From NCBI GenBank assembly GCA_963807675.1, contig CAWECP010000002.1, positions 558,001-622,000 on the forward strand: a stretch of 64,000 bases of DNA, given 5' to 3'. The translations under genes and the position numbers were made by a program. The DNA is from Bog-473 sp963807675. Lineage in GTDB: Bacteria > Actinomycetota > Acidimicrobiia > Acidimicrobiales > RAAP-2. The notes under the pieces are model-generated. The model saw nothing but the letters and a program-made list of their open reading frames with translations. It had not been told where the DNA came from and searched no databases. How positions within the stretch are numbered: position 1 is the first letter of the stretch; the number at the start of each line of letters is the position of its first letter. Positions 52,871 to 61,219 of the stretch are shown here, piece by piece.

Positions 52871-55570
52871 TCAGGTCCCAGGGAGATCCCTCAGCGCGTC
52901 GGCCAGCTCCCGCCGGTGAGAAAGACCGAGCTTCTGGTAGGCGCGGTGCAGGCGGTTCTCGACGGTGCGCACGGACAAGTGCATCATTTCGGCGATCTGC
53001 TTGTCCGTGCTGCCGGTAGCCGCCTGCAGCGCGGTGTCGAGCTCGGCCGGGGTGAGTTGCGCCCGGGCACCGATGGCCCGCACGAACGGCGTCACCGCGC
53101 CCTCGCAGCGCGCCAGCAGCCGGGCCGCCTTCTGCTGGGCCGCCGCCGCTTCTCGGGTCAGGCCGTCGCGGCGGAACTGCACGGCCGACTCACCCAGCGC
53201 CTCTGCCGCGTACAGGAGGGCGCCGACCTCTTCGAAGCGCTCGGCCGCCGCCACCAGCGCGCCGCTGTCCTTGGCCGCCGCGGCCCGGGCGTAGGCCAGC
53301 CGGGCGGCCGTCAGGTCGCCTTCCACCAGCTCCGCCAGCTCGTCCAGCTGGTCGACCACCTGGCGCGCCCGCCCAAGCCGGGCCAGGCCGTGCAGCGCCT
53401 TGGTCGCCCCCAGCAGGTCGCCCACCTGCTGGCCCAGGTCCACGGCGACCTCGAGGTTCTTACGCGCCGTGCCCATGTCCCCGGCGGCCGCCCAGGCCCA
53501 CGCCCGCGCCTGGAGGACCTCAACCTCGTACTCCATGTCCGTGGGGAGCCCGAGTGCATCGAGGTCGCCCAGCGTCTCCGTCGCCTTGCTGGCCACGCCG
53601 GCCAGTGCCAGGGCCAGGGCCGAGTGGGCGTAGCACCAGCGGGCCGACACCGGCAGGCCCAGGTCCAGGAACATGGCGGCCGCGCTCGTCGCCTGCAGGA
53701 ACGAGCTCTGCACACGCCCCTGCTCCAGGCGCAGCGCGCCGAGCGACGCGGCCACAATCGCCCGCTCGAGCGTGCCCAAGTCGGAAGCCATGTCGTCGTG
53801 CGCCGCCGCCAGCAGCAGATCGGCCTCGTCCAACCGCCCCAGCGCGACCAGCGCCAGCGCTTGATTGCCGAACGGGCTCCACGGCTCGGCCCACAAGCCC
53901 ATCGTTGCGCCGTCCGACCCCGCCGCCGCCAGCGACCCCGGCGTCAACAGGATCAGGGCCTGGTGGAGCCGTCCCGTGCGCGTCAGGCCCTCGCCGACGA
54001 CGGCCTCCAGGCTGGTGGGCGGCCCGTCCGTGCCGGCGACCGGACCCGCGGGCACCGGGACCGCCTCCATCACCGCCCGCGGCCCGTAGACCGTGCCGGA
54101 CAGGATCAGGCGCCGCGCCAGCAGCTCGTCGCGCCACTGCGAGTCGACCTCCTGGCTCAGCAGCCGCTCGATCACCGAGACGTCCGCCGTCCCCTTCGCC
54201 CAGAATTCGTGATCGAAGCGCATGAGGGCGACCCGGACCTGCTCGGTCACCGTCGCGGCCGATGCCGCCAGGGCGGCCAGCTCGCTCGCCGCCTCCTCGG
54301 GCCGGCCGCGGACGTGGGCCGCCTCGGCCGCCAGGATCCGGGCCTCGAAGCCCTCCCCGTTGTCGATGGCCGCCCGGGCCATGCGCTCGGTCAGCGCGTA
54401 GTCGCGCCGCTCCCGGGCCGCCTGCGCGCCGGCCAGCAGCAGCTCGGGGCTCCCGCCCCCGCCGACGAGCCGCAGCGAGGCCATGAGGAGCGTGTCCTCC
54501 TGGCGCCGGCCGCCCGACGCGTCGGCCAGGGCCCGGGCCAGGGTGCGCTCACGCCGGGCGGAAATGCCCAGGCGCACGACGTCGCCGAAGACCGGGTGGG
54601 CCATGCCGACCTGGAGCCGGCGGCCGTCCATGCGGCTCGTGATCAGCCCCCGGTCCTCGAGCGCCTCCACGGCGGTGGCCTCGGCCAGCTCGTCGAGAGC
54701 GGGCTGCGCCAGGGGCTCGCCGACCGCGGTCAGCTCGATCACGTGCCGCTCGGCGTCGGTCAGCGCGCCCAGGCGCATGGTGACCAGCTCGACCAGCCGG
54801 GCCGTCGGCCGGAGGGGGCCGCGCAGGCGCCACACCCCGTTCTCCTCCGACAAGGCGCCGCTCTCGAGAGCGCCGTCCACCAGCTCGTGCAGGAACAGGG
54901 GGTCGCCCAGCGAGCGCTCGGCCACCTGCCGCATGGACGACGTGTCGATCGGCCCTCCCAGCACGGCCACCAGCAGGTCCTCCATGGCCTGCTCGTCGAG
55001 CGCCCCCAGCTCGATCCGCTCCGCCGCATAGTCCTTCCACAGCACGACCATGGCGTCCGACGCCGACTGGCCCGCCCCGGTCGCCCGCCCGACGGCCAGC
55101 ACGCAGGCCACCACGGTGGCCGATCCGGTCTGGGCCAGCTGGTGGACGAGCATGGCGGAGCCGTCGTCGAGGAGGTGGGCGTCGTCGACCAGGACGAGGA
55201 GCGGTCGACCGCAGGCCTCATCGAGCAGGTCGCGGGTGTAGTAGCGCAGGAGCTCGGCGTGGGATTCGGGGCCTGCGCCCGCCGGGGTGGGCGCCTGGGG
55301 TAGGAGGGAGGCGAAGGCGCCGAAGGGAAAGCCCCGGGCGGCCTCGGTGCCCGCCACCATGGCGACCGACATTCCCTGGTCCTGGGCGAACTCGACGCCG
55401 ACCGTGGCCAGGGTGGTTTTGCCGACGCCCGCCGGCCCCGTGATCACCGCGCCGTGCCGCCCCGAGATGGCGTCTCTCAGCCGGGCGATCTCCCGCCCGC
55501 GCCCGACCAGTGGCCAACGGTCCCCGTCGGCACGCTGCCTCACGCGGGGGCCGCCCGTGTCAATGGCCAT
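52871..55570 (-). CDS. large ATP-binding LuxR-family regulator (LAL type)
   Basis: An 899-residue regulator. The N-terminal AAA/STAND ATPase has Walker A GPAGVGKTT (residues 45-53) and Walker B LLVLVDDAHLLDD (about 124-136). The middle is a TPR-like helical array (residues about 350-800), and a C-terminal LuxR HTH reads ATGSTDKQIAEMMHLSVRTV then ENRLHRAYQKLGLSHRRELA. STAND proteins switch on by nucleotide-driven oligomerisation after ligand binding. The 5' region holds two CAATTCCG direct repeats, probably for autoregulation. It lies next to the motility genes and may control them. Confidence 0.93.
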   Translation of the reverse strand: MAIDTGGPRVRQRADGDRWPLVGRGREIARLRDAISGRHGAVITGPAGVGKTTLATVGVEFAQDQGMSVAMVAGTEAARGFPFGAFASLLPQAPTPAGAGPESHAELLRYYTRDLLDEACGRPLLVLVDDAHLLDDGSAMLVHQLAQTGSATVVACVLAVGRATGAGQSASDAMVVLWKDYAAERIELGALDEQAMEDLLVAVLGGPIDTSSMRQVAERSLGDPLFLHELVDGALESGALSEENGVWRLRGPLRPTARLVELVTMRLGALTDAERHVIELTAVGEPLAQPALDELAEATAVEALEDRGLITSRMDGRRLQVGMAHPVFGDVVRLGISARRERTLARALADASGGRRQEDTLLMASLRLVGGGGSPELLLAGAQAARERRDYALTERMARAAIDNGEGFEARILAAEAAHVRGRPEEAASELAALAASAATVTEQVRVALMRFDHEFWAKGTADVSVIERLLSQEVDSQWRDELLARRLILSGTVYGPRAVMEAVPVPAGPVAGTDGPPTSLEAVVGEGLTRTGRLHQALILLTPGSLAAAGSDGATMGLWAEPWSPFGNQALALVALGRLDEADLLLAAAHDDMASDLGTLERAIVAASLGALRLEQGRVQSSFLQATSAAAMFLDLGLPVSARWCYAHSALALALAGVASKATETLGDLDALGLPTDMEYEVEVLQARAWAWAAAGDMGTARKNLEVAVDLGQQVGDLLGATKALHGLARLGRARQVVDQLDELAELVEGDLTAARLAYARAAAAKDSGALVAAAERFEEVGALLYAAEALGESAVQFRRDGLTREAAAAQQKAARLLARCEGAVTPFVRAIGARAQLTPAELDTALQAATGSTDKQIAEMMHLSVRTVENRLHRAYQKLGLSHRRELADALRDLPGT

Positions 55571-55586
55571 CCAACTCGTTCCCCCT

Positions 55587-55638
55587 CAATTCCGCAGGTA
55601 GTTCCATGCCCGTCCTGACCACCCCAATTCCGAGGGTA
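55587..55638. promoter_or_regulatory. direct repeats CAATTCCG(C/A)(A/G)GGTA
   Basis: CAATTCCGCAGGTA (55587-55600) and CAATTCCGAGGGTA (55625-55638) repeat at a 38-bp interval, 17 bp upstream of the LAL regulator start and in front of the flagellar-type genes on the other strand. A candidate regulator-binding pair. The rest of 55571-55854 shows only the TAGGGCCGTTCG motif at 55656. Confidence 0.35.
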
Positions 55639-55854
55639 ACACTGGGGATGCGTCGTAGGGCCGTTCGACTCTTTTTGCTCGTTTGGTCACATCCGGGACA
55701 CAAATTTCGGCCAAGGATCAAGCCACCGCCCCGGCCTGCCTCAAGTCCCCTCCGGCGGCCACCGATACCACCGCATCGACGTGGCCCGGCCGCTCTCGGG
55801 CGCCTGTCACGTCCATGGTTGGCACGGACGCATGACCACAGAGGCATTGACCCA

Positions 55855-56121
55855 ATGATCCCACTCACCAGCCTGAACGGCGAGCATCCTGCGCCTGGCC
55901 TGTCGAAATTGACCAACGCCATGTCGACTCCGGACCACGGGTCTGTGACGAGCGCGGCTCAAGGGTTGAGGAGCATGGATTCTCAGATCACGTTCGAACA
56001 GTTGCTGGCGAAAGCCGAGCAAAAGTCGCTCGAGCAGGAGTTCGGCCGCCTGGAAGTGGCGCTGGGAACGATCAAGGACCAGAGCGCGGCGCTCGCGAGT
56101 GCCCTCTCGGGCCCGTCGTAG
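55855..56121 (+). CDS. small coiled-coil protein preceding fliS
   Basis: Up to 88 residues. The confident part is the last 48 (from ATG 55975, with GAGGAG just before): DSQITFEQLLAKAEQKSLEQ and EFGRLEVALGTIKDQSAALA, a heptad-like helix. ATG 55855 would add a low-complexity N-terminus with weaker support. It is 21 bp before fliS and on the same strand, so a flagellar accessory or secreted-subunit role is plausible. No family recognised. Confidence 0.55.
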   Translation: MIPLTSLNGEHPAPGLSKLTNAMSTPDHGSVTSAAQGLRSMDSQITFEQLLAKAEQKSLEQEFGRLEVALGTIKDQSAALASALSGPS

Positions 56122-56142
56122 GCGAGCGGACCAGAGCCAACC

Positions 56143-56541
56143 ATGCCGCCGCCTTTCGTCCGGATCGAGGATATGAAACGCCGCTACGAGCGGGAAGCCG
56201 TGATCGCGGCCTCCCAGGCGGCGCCTCTCATCGACGAACTGATCCTCTCGTTGCGCCTGGCCGACGCCGGCTTCGAGCGGGCCGACTTTTTGGCGGTCAA
56301 CGATGCGCTGTGGCAGGCACAGGACATCCTCCTCGCGCTCCGCACCGATCTGCGGGGCGTGGCGGCCGACCTCACGCACATGTACCGCGAGCTGCTCGAT
56401 GCCAATCTGCAGAAGAACCGGCGCCAGGCGGCTCGCGTGCTGACGGTGGTGGAGGAGCTGGCGGAGGCCTGGCGACGCGTCGGCGAACAACAGGCGCTGC
56501 GCCCGGAGGCGGGGGCCGGAGCGCCTGCGGTGGGGGAGTGA
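56143..56541 (+). CDS. fliS: flagellar export chaperone FliS-like protein
   Basis: A 132-residue helical protein. It fits FliS: MKRRYEREAVIAASQAAPLI, then LSLRLADAGFERADFLAVND, WQAQDILLALRTDLRGVAAD and MYRELLDANLQKNRRQAARV. FliS binds flagellin in the cytoplasm and keeps it unpolymerised until export. ATG 56143 is the first start; ATG 56173 is closer to the usual N-terminus. The stop overlaps the next gene as GTGA. No flagellin or fliD is present in the window, so the main flagellar cluster is elsewhere. Confidence 0.78.
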   Translation: MPPPFVRIEDMKRRYEREAVIAASQAAPLIDELILSLRLADAGFERADFLAVNDALWQAQDILLALRTDLRGVAADLTHMYRELLDANLQKNRRQAARVLTVVEELAEAWRRVGEQQALRPEAGAGAPAVGE

Positions 56542-56852
56542 CCGACCCAGAAGAGCGGGCGACCCACGCGGCATGGGAGCGCGAGCTCGACGCCATGGAG
56601 GCCTATCTCGACGCGCACCGCGAGGCGTTCTCCTACCGGGACGTCGACCGACCTCCCCTCCGCCGACCCTCGCCGCTCGACGCCCTCGGTCCCTTGCCCG
56701 ATGCGCTCCGGCCGCGGGCCGAGGCGCTCCTGCAGGCCACGCGGGTCTTCGAGGAGGAGCTGGCCGAGCCCCGGGCGTCGGTGGCCAGGGCGCTCCGGCA
56801 CGTCCGCCGGGCCCGGTGGGCGCGCGCCGGCTTCTCGAACGCCCGCGCCTGA
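56538..56852 (+). CDS. small protein coupled to fliS (FliT-like position)
   Basis: A 104-residue, charged, helical protein starting at GTG 56538, which overlaps the fliS stop. Key parts are ATHAAWERELDAMEAYLDAH, LPDALRPRAEALLQATRVFE and a basic Arg/Ala tail. Gene order fliS followed by a small helical gene is that of fliT, the FliD chaperone, but similarity is too weak to be sure. The 332 bp after it hold no convincing gene. Confidence 0.65.
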   Translation: MTDPEERATHAAWERELDAMEAYLDAHREAFSYRDVDRPPLRRPSPLDALGPLPDALRPRAEALLQATRVFEEELAEPRASVARALRHVRRARWARAGFSNARA

Positions 56853-57184
56853 CCGCCTGGACCGCGACGTCGAGCGTCGTCCCGGCTCTGTTGGCCATCG
56901 CCCCGCCCCGCTCTCGCGCTCTCCGCTGTCTTCCTGCCGTCACGGACCCTTCGCGTGGCGGGTTCGAGGCCCACGGCGTGTTTGCGCAGCGGTGGGTCGG
57001 GAACTGGGTTGACGTTCCGTTGTGTTTCGGCGTCCGGCCACTCTCAAGGTGCAGCCAACGGGAGTCGATAAGGAATTCGCGTCGTCACGACACCGGGGGC
57101 GTCGTCGCTCGGGGACCGCGGCGTACCGGATCTCCGATGTGCCCGCCGCGCCAGTAACGGATGACGACGACGAGAGTGAGAACG
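56853..57184. other. gene-free spacer before the receiver/CheX-like gene
   Basis: No supported gene on either strand. TCAA (57044-57047), 16 bases, then GTCGATAA (57064-57071) is a loose match to the sigma-28 promoter pattern TAAA-N15-GCCGATAA. It would be about 115 bp before the next coding start. Speculative. Confidence 0.3.
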
Positions 57185-58089
57185 ATGCGGCTCCTCGTGG
57201 TGGACGACAGCAGGGTGACGCGCCAGATCATCCGGCTACAAGCTCCGCGCCGGGGCGAACCTTCACGACGTCGAGGCTGCGAACGGGCTCGATGCGCTGC
57301 AGGCCGTCCCGATCTGGCGGCGTGGACCTGGTCCTCTCGGGCTTGAACATGCCTGAAATGGATGCTGTCGAGCTGATCGAGTACCTGCGTCGGAAAGAGC
57401 CTTTCGGCGTCATCACGGCGGAGTCTGCACCTTCGGTCCGTCAGCGTGCGCTGGCCGCCGGGACTTCCTTCTTTCTGACCGAGCAGGTCCCCGCCGACGC
57501 CGCCTCGGGGTGGCCGCCGGCCCAGGCCGGCCGGGACGGGGGATCGCCGACGCCGGTCGCCCAGGGTTGCCGCCCGACGGTGGCGTCCGTGCTCGAGGAG
57601 CTGGTGCGCCGCCGGGTCAGGGTGGCCGAGGTGGACGAGTCACCCCGGCGCGAAATGGCCTGCACGTTCGCCCGCTACGTCGACGCCGACGGGCACGACG
57701 TGGCCGTGTGCATTGCCGAGATCGCGTTCGCGGCAGCGACGACCGCGGCACTGTCCATGGCGTCCCCCCGGTCGGCGGCCGAATGGGCCGAGGCCGGCGT
57801 GCTGACCGAGGCGATGGCCCAGAACTTCTACGAGGTCGCCAACGTGCTGACGTCGGTCGTGAACCCCGGACGAGGGCGCTGCATGCTGGTCGAGGTCCTC
57901 CAGCTGGCCGACTCCGAGCGGCCACCCGACCACGAGCAGCTCGCCGCCTCGCCGCGGGTCAACTTGGAGGTGACCGTGGAGGGGTACGGCACGGGTCGCA
58001 TCGCCATCATCGCCCTCGAGCGGGGCGCGCATCGCCCTCGCCGCCGCGGCGCGATGGCGTTGACCGACCACCGACCGGCACCTCTCTGA
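57185..58089 (+). pseudogene. decayed receiver domain plus CheX-like domain
   Basis: ATG 57185 opens as a receiver (MRLLVVDDSRVTRQIIR). The frame shifts twice, at about 57239 and 57312. The middle segment is KLRAGANLHDVEAANGLDAL, and the third begins GGVDLVLSGLNMPEMDAVEL. The phospho-acceptor Asp of the usual SDLNMPEMDG is Gly, so phosphorylation would be lost even with the frame repaired. The C-terminal half (57560-58080) is intact and has LTEAMAQNFYEVANVLTSVV and VTVEGYGTGRIAIIAL, reminiscent of CheX/CheC-type proteins. It lies just after fliS, consistent with a chemotaxis or motility output that has decayed or become receiver-independent. Confidence 0.65.
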
Positions 58090-58179
58090 CGGCCGGAACG
58101 GGCGTCCCGCCCTGGTCCACCCGTTGTTAGAGCTCGGCGCTGGCGCCGGCGCCGAGCCAACAGGTGTGGGCGTTTCGCT

Positions 58180-58986
58180 CTACGTGTTGGGGCCGTAGAA
58201 CCGGTAGCCGATGCCGCGGACCGTCGTGATCCACTTCGGCTTCTCGGGGTCGGCCTCGATCTTGAGGCGGATGCGACGGATGTGCTCGGTGACCGTCGAA
58301 CGTCCCTGCCAGCGCCCGTTCGAACCCCACACCCGCTCGAGCAGGTCCTCGCGAGAGAACACACGCCCGGGGGCCGAGGCTAGGAACGCGAGCAGATCGA
58401 ACTCCTTGCGCGTCATGGTCACCGGCACGTCGGCCACGGTGACTGTGCGGGTGCCCTGGTCGACGACGAGTTCTCCGTGATCCAGCGTGGTCGTGGGCGC
58501 GGTGTTGCCCCGCCGGAGCACGGCCCGAACCCGGGCCTCGAGTTCGGCGAAGGAAAACGGCTTGGAGATGAAGTCGTCGGCGCCCAGGTTCAGCATGCCC
58601 ACGCGGTCCCGTTCGGACGCGGAGCTCGAGCAGACGATGACGGGCACCATGCTGCGGCGGCGAATCTTCGTGAGCGCCTCCGCAGTGTCGCCGTTGGGGC
58701 CGAGGTCGAGGACGACCAGGTCGGCCTCCTTGGTGACGAGAGCCTGGAGCGACGTGAGGACGTCGCCCGCCTCGGCGACCTCGTACCCTGACCGCTTCAG
58801 GTGGTGCTGCAGGGCCAGCCGGCAATTGAGGTCACCCTCGGCGACCAGGATCGTGCGGTTCGCCGCCTCGTTGCAGGCGGGGACGACCCGGTTCAATGGC
58901 TCCACCGGGCGCGGGCGCAGGCCCCGGTAGGGCGTCATCGGCGGCGCCTGCCGCGTCGAGACGTCGACGGGAGCCGTCATACCCAC
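58180..58986 (-). CDS. OmpR-family response regulator with altered receiver
   Basis: A 268-residue orphan regulator. After a 44-residue lead the receiver starts RTILVAEGDLNCRLALQHHL. The second acidic pocket residue is Gly51 (E50-G51), unlike its paralogue, and the loop after phospho-acceptor Asp94 (VVLDLGPNGDTAEAL) is one residue shorter. The winged-helix output is normal: TRKEFDLLAFLASAPGRVFS, EDLLERVWGS and RGIGYRFYGPNT. No kinase is adjacent. The closest relative in the window is the gene at 59425-60231, about 440 bp away on the same strand, a local duplication. Reduced Mg2+ or phosphate binding is expected. Confidence 0.9.
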   Translation of the reverse strand: MGMTAPVDVSTRQAPPMTPYRGLRPRPVEPLNRVVPACNEAANRTILVAEGDLNCRLALQHHLKRSGYEVAEAGDVLTSLQALVTKEADLVVLDLGPNGDTAEALTKIRRRSMVPVIVCSSSASERDRVGMLNLGADDFISKPFSFAELEARVRAVLRRGNTAPTTTLDHGELVVDQGTRTVTVADVPVTMTRKEFDLLAFLASAPGRVFSREDLLERVWGSNGRWQGRSTVTEHIRRIRLKIEADPEKPKWITTVRGIGYRFYGPNT

Positions 58987-59424
58987 CGCCCCCCTCGGAT
59001 TCCGTCGCTCGGCCTGTTCACTCGCATCGATCGCGTCGACGGCGCGACCGGACCCGGGGTTCCACCCGATCCGGCTCCACCTGCTTCACGAAAATGACGA
59101 CCGTGCTCGCTCAGCGAGTCGCGCATCATGTTGCTCCCCCCTCTTCGTCCCGCCATCCCCTCATGGGGCCAGGGCCGCCGGGTGGCGCCAGGTGGTCCCG
59201 ACATGGGGCCGACAGGCGGACGTCCCGACTCATTTCAGTGTCGTCGTGAGGTCCGGTTCCCTCCATAGGACTTTTGGATCATTTGTTGTTCTGACGTGGT
59301 GCGACGCAGTTGCAACGGGGTTGAACGGGTCGTGTCGCCGCGAGTGGTCGTGAGGCGCGACGAGTGTGTTACTGCCCTGGAACGAGTTGCGGGCGACCCG
59401 GCTGGGCGAGTCGCGGCGGGCGCG
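58987..59424. other. intergenic region between the two OmpR paralogues
   Basis: 438 bp without a supported gene. It must hold the promoter of the downstream regulator (start 58986). No clear palindrome, terminator or RNA gene was seen. Confidence 0.5.
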
Positions 59425-60231
59425 TCAGGCGCTCTGCTGGCAGAACCGGTAGCCGACGCCCCGCACAGTCTCGATCCATGGGGGTGCGGCTGGGTCGGTC
59501 TCGATCTTCAGGCGCACCCGGCGGACATGCTCGGTCACCGTGGAGCGGCCCTGCCACTGCTCGGTCGAGCCCCACACCCGCTCCAGAAGGTCCTCTCGGG
59601 AGAAGACCTGGCCGGGCGAGGCGGCCAGGAAGGCGAGGAGGTCGAACTCCTTACGGGTCATGGCAACCACCTGGCCGCTGATGCTCACGGTGCGCGTGTC
59701 GCGGTCGACCACCAGCGCGCCGTACTGGAGGTGGGACGAGGTTGGCTCGCTGCTGCCGCGCCGCAGGACGGCTCGGACCCGGGCCTCGAGCTCGGCAAAC
59801 GAGAACGGCTTGACGACGAAGTCGTCCGCTCCGAGGTTCAGCATGCGGATCCGCTCGGCCTCCGAGTCACGGCCTGAGCAAACGATGACGGGCACCGCGC
59901 TGTGCCGGCGGATCTTGGTCAGGACGTCGACGCCGTCAACCCCGGGCAGTCCGAGGTCGAGGATCACGAGGTCCGCCGAGTGTTGGAAGACCGCTCGCAG
60001 CGAGGTCGGGCCGTCCGTGGCCTCGGTCACGCGGTAGCCGGACCGCTCGAAGTAGTGATGGAGCGCCGAGCGGCAGCTGTAGTCGTCCTCGGCCACGAGG
60101 ATCGTCCGCTCGCCGATGGAGTCGTGTGGGCGAAAGTGATTCGGTGATTCCACGGCCCGGAGCGCGGGGACGCCGGGCGTGGCCCGAGACGCGGACATGT
60201 GACGAACACTGCCTTCGGGGGCGTCGAGCAT
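59425..60231 (-). CDS. OmpR-family response regulator (paralogue with intact receiver)
   Basis: A 268-residue orphan regulator. The receiver has RTILVAEDDYSCRSALHHYF with the full acidic pair, phospho-acceptor Asp92 in LVILDLGLPGVDGVDVL, and the Lys in DDFVVKPFSFAELEARVRAV. The C-terminal winged helix is almost identical to its neighbour (FDLLAFLAASPGQVFSREDL; GRSTVTEHVRRVRLKIE). ATG 60231 or 60198 may start. Compared with its paralogue it keeps the residues needed for phosphorylation. The two may bind similar sites, so competition or heterodimers are possible. Confidence 0.92.
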   Translation of the reverse strand: MLDAPEGSVRHMSASRATPGVPALRAVESPNHFRPHDSIGERTILVAEDDYSCRSALHHYFERSGYRVTEATDGPTSLRAVFQHSADLVILDLGLPGVDGVDVLTKIRRHSAVPVIVCSGRDSEAERIRMLNLGADDFVVKPFSFAELEARVRAVLRRGSSEPTSSHLQYGALVVDRDTRTVSISGQVVAMTRKEFDLLAFLAASPGQVFSREDLLERVWGSTEQWQGRSTVTEHVRRVRLKIETDPAAPPWIETVRGVGYRFCQQSA

Positions 60232-61195
60232 GGTGGGCTACGCGCTCGCTCGCTCGCCCGCGCCGCCGCTGGGCTGAGAGTCTCGAAGCAATAACAGTGT
60301 TAAGTCCACGCCAAAATTTGTCGGCCATATCGCCCGTGATCTTGAGAAGTCGCGCCGCCGACGTGCTTGGGGGAACGGACCGAGCGGCGTCGTTTGTGTC
60401 ACCGTCGTGTTGGACCTCGGTCGCGGCGGGCCGCAGCGGAAGGCGCGGCTGCGCGTGCCGCCAGATGACGACGCGCGCTCACGATCGAAGCGTCACCATC
60501 GTCTGCCGCACGCCCTCCGCTCGTGTCTCGAAACGGTCTGTCGCGTCGGACGGCGGTCCGAAAACGGCCGTGACACGACGACGTAGAGGGGGATCGAGAG
60601 GAATTGCGGAAAAGTTGTCGAAATTCGGGTGCCAATGTCGATGATGGCCTGGGCCGAATGAGCTCGCCGACCGTTGCAGGTCGTCTCGTCCTCTCGTTTT
60701 CGCGCGCCGAACGATGTCGGTTTTACGCCGTGTCCGATTTGCGCGGTCGCGCGTGAATTGACTGCCTGAGTAGGGTTTCCGCGCGGTGCAGCGGTGGTAG
60801 GAAAGGCTTCGAGCAGGTACGACGCGCGTGACGCGAAACCCGGGAGCGAACGTGCAACGTCGAGTCGGTCGGTGTGCCGTGGCCCGTTGCGGCGTGCGGC
60901 GCGCCGACACGTCCAGATGCCGACGTTGCCACCCGTGTGATCGATCGGATATGCGCAGCTAGCCAGGAATTACGCCGTCCGATTCAACGAATTCGGCGTT
61001 GCATACCCCGCGAAGTCGTCACCGAAACATTTCATCGACCCTGCAACCGACCGGCAACGAATGGGCCACCTACCTGCAAGAACGCGTGAATTTAGAGTGA
61101 TTTATACTCCTGTGAACCCTTGACTGACATGTTCAAATGAGTGATCTCAGAGGGGAGTGGCATCTGTCGGAGATGCCAACGAGGGCACATGTCGG
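60232..61195. other. large gene-free regulatory region upstream of the sigma factor
   Basis: About 960 bp without a convincing gene and visibly poorer in G+C than the coding DNA. It contains TATACT at about 61105-61110 as a possible -10 hexamer. There is an inverted repeat ACGCCG...CGGCGT at 60972-60999. Two related motifs TTACGCCGTGTCCGATT (about 60723) and TTACGCCGTCCGATT (60970) also occur. Small open frames here look random. It may hold several promoters or an untranslated RNA. Confidence 0.5.
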
Positions 61196-61219
61196 ATGGT
61201 GCCAGTGAGGGGGGTTCAC

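Noticed and set aside
56955..56985. GGGTTCGAGGCCC looks like a tRNA T-arm.
   Set aside because: The stem does not pair properly and no acceptor or anticodon arms can be folded around it.
60874..61089. 71-codon open frame in the gene-free region.
   Set aside because: No ribosome-binding site, atypical composition and no similarity; looks random.
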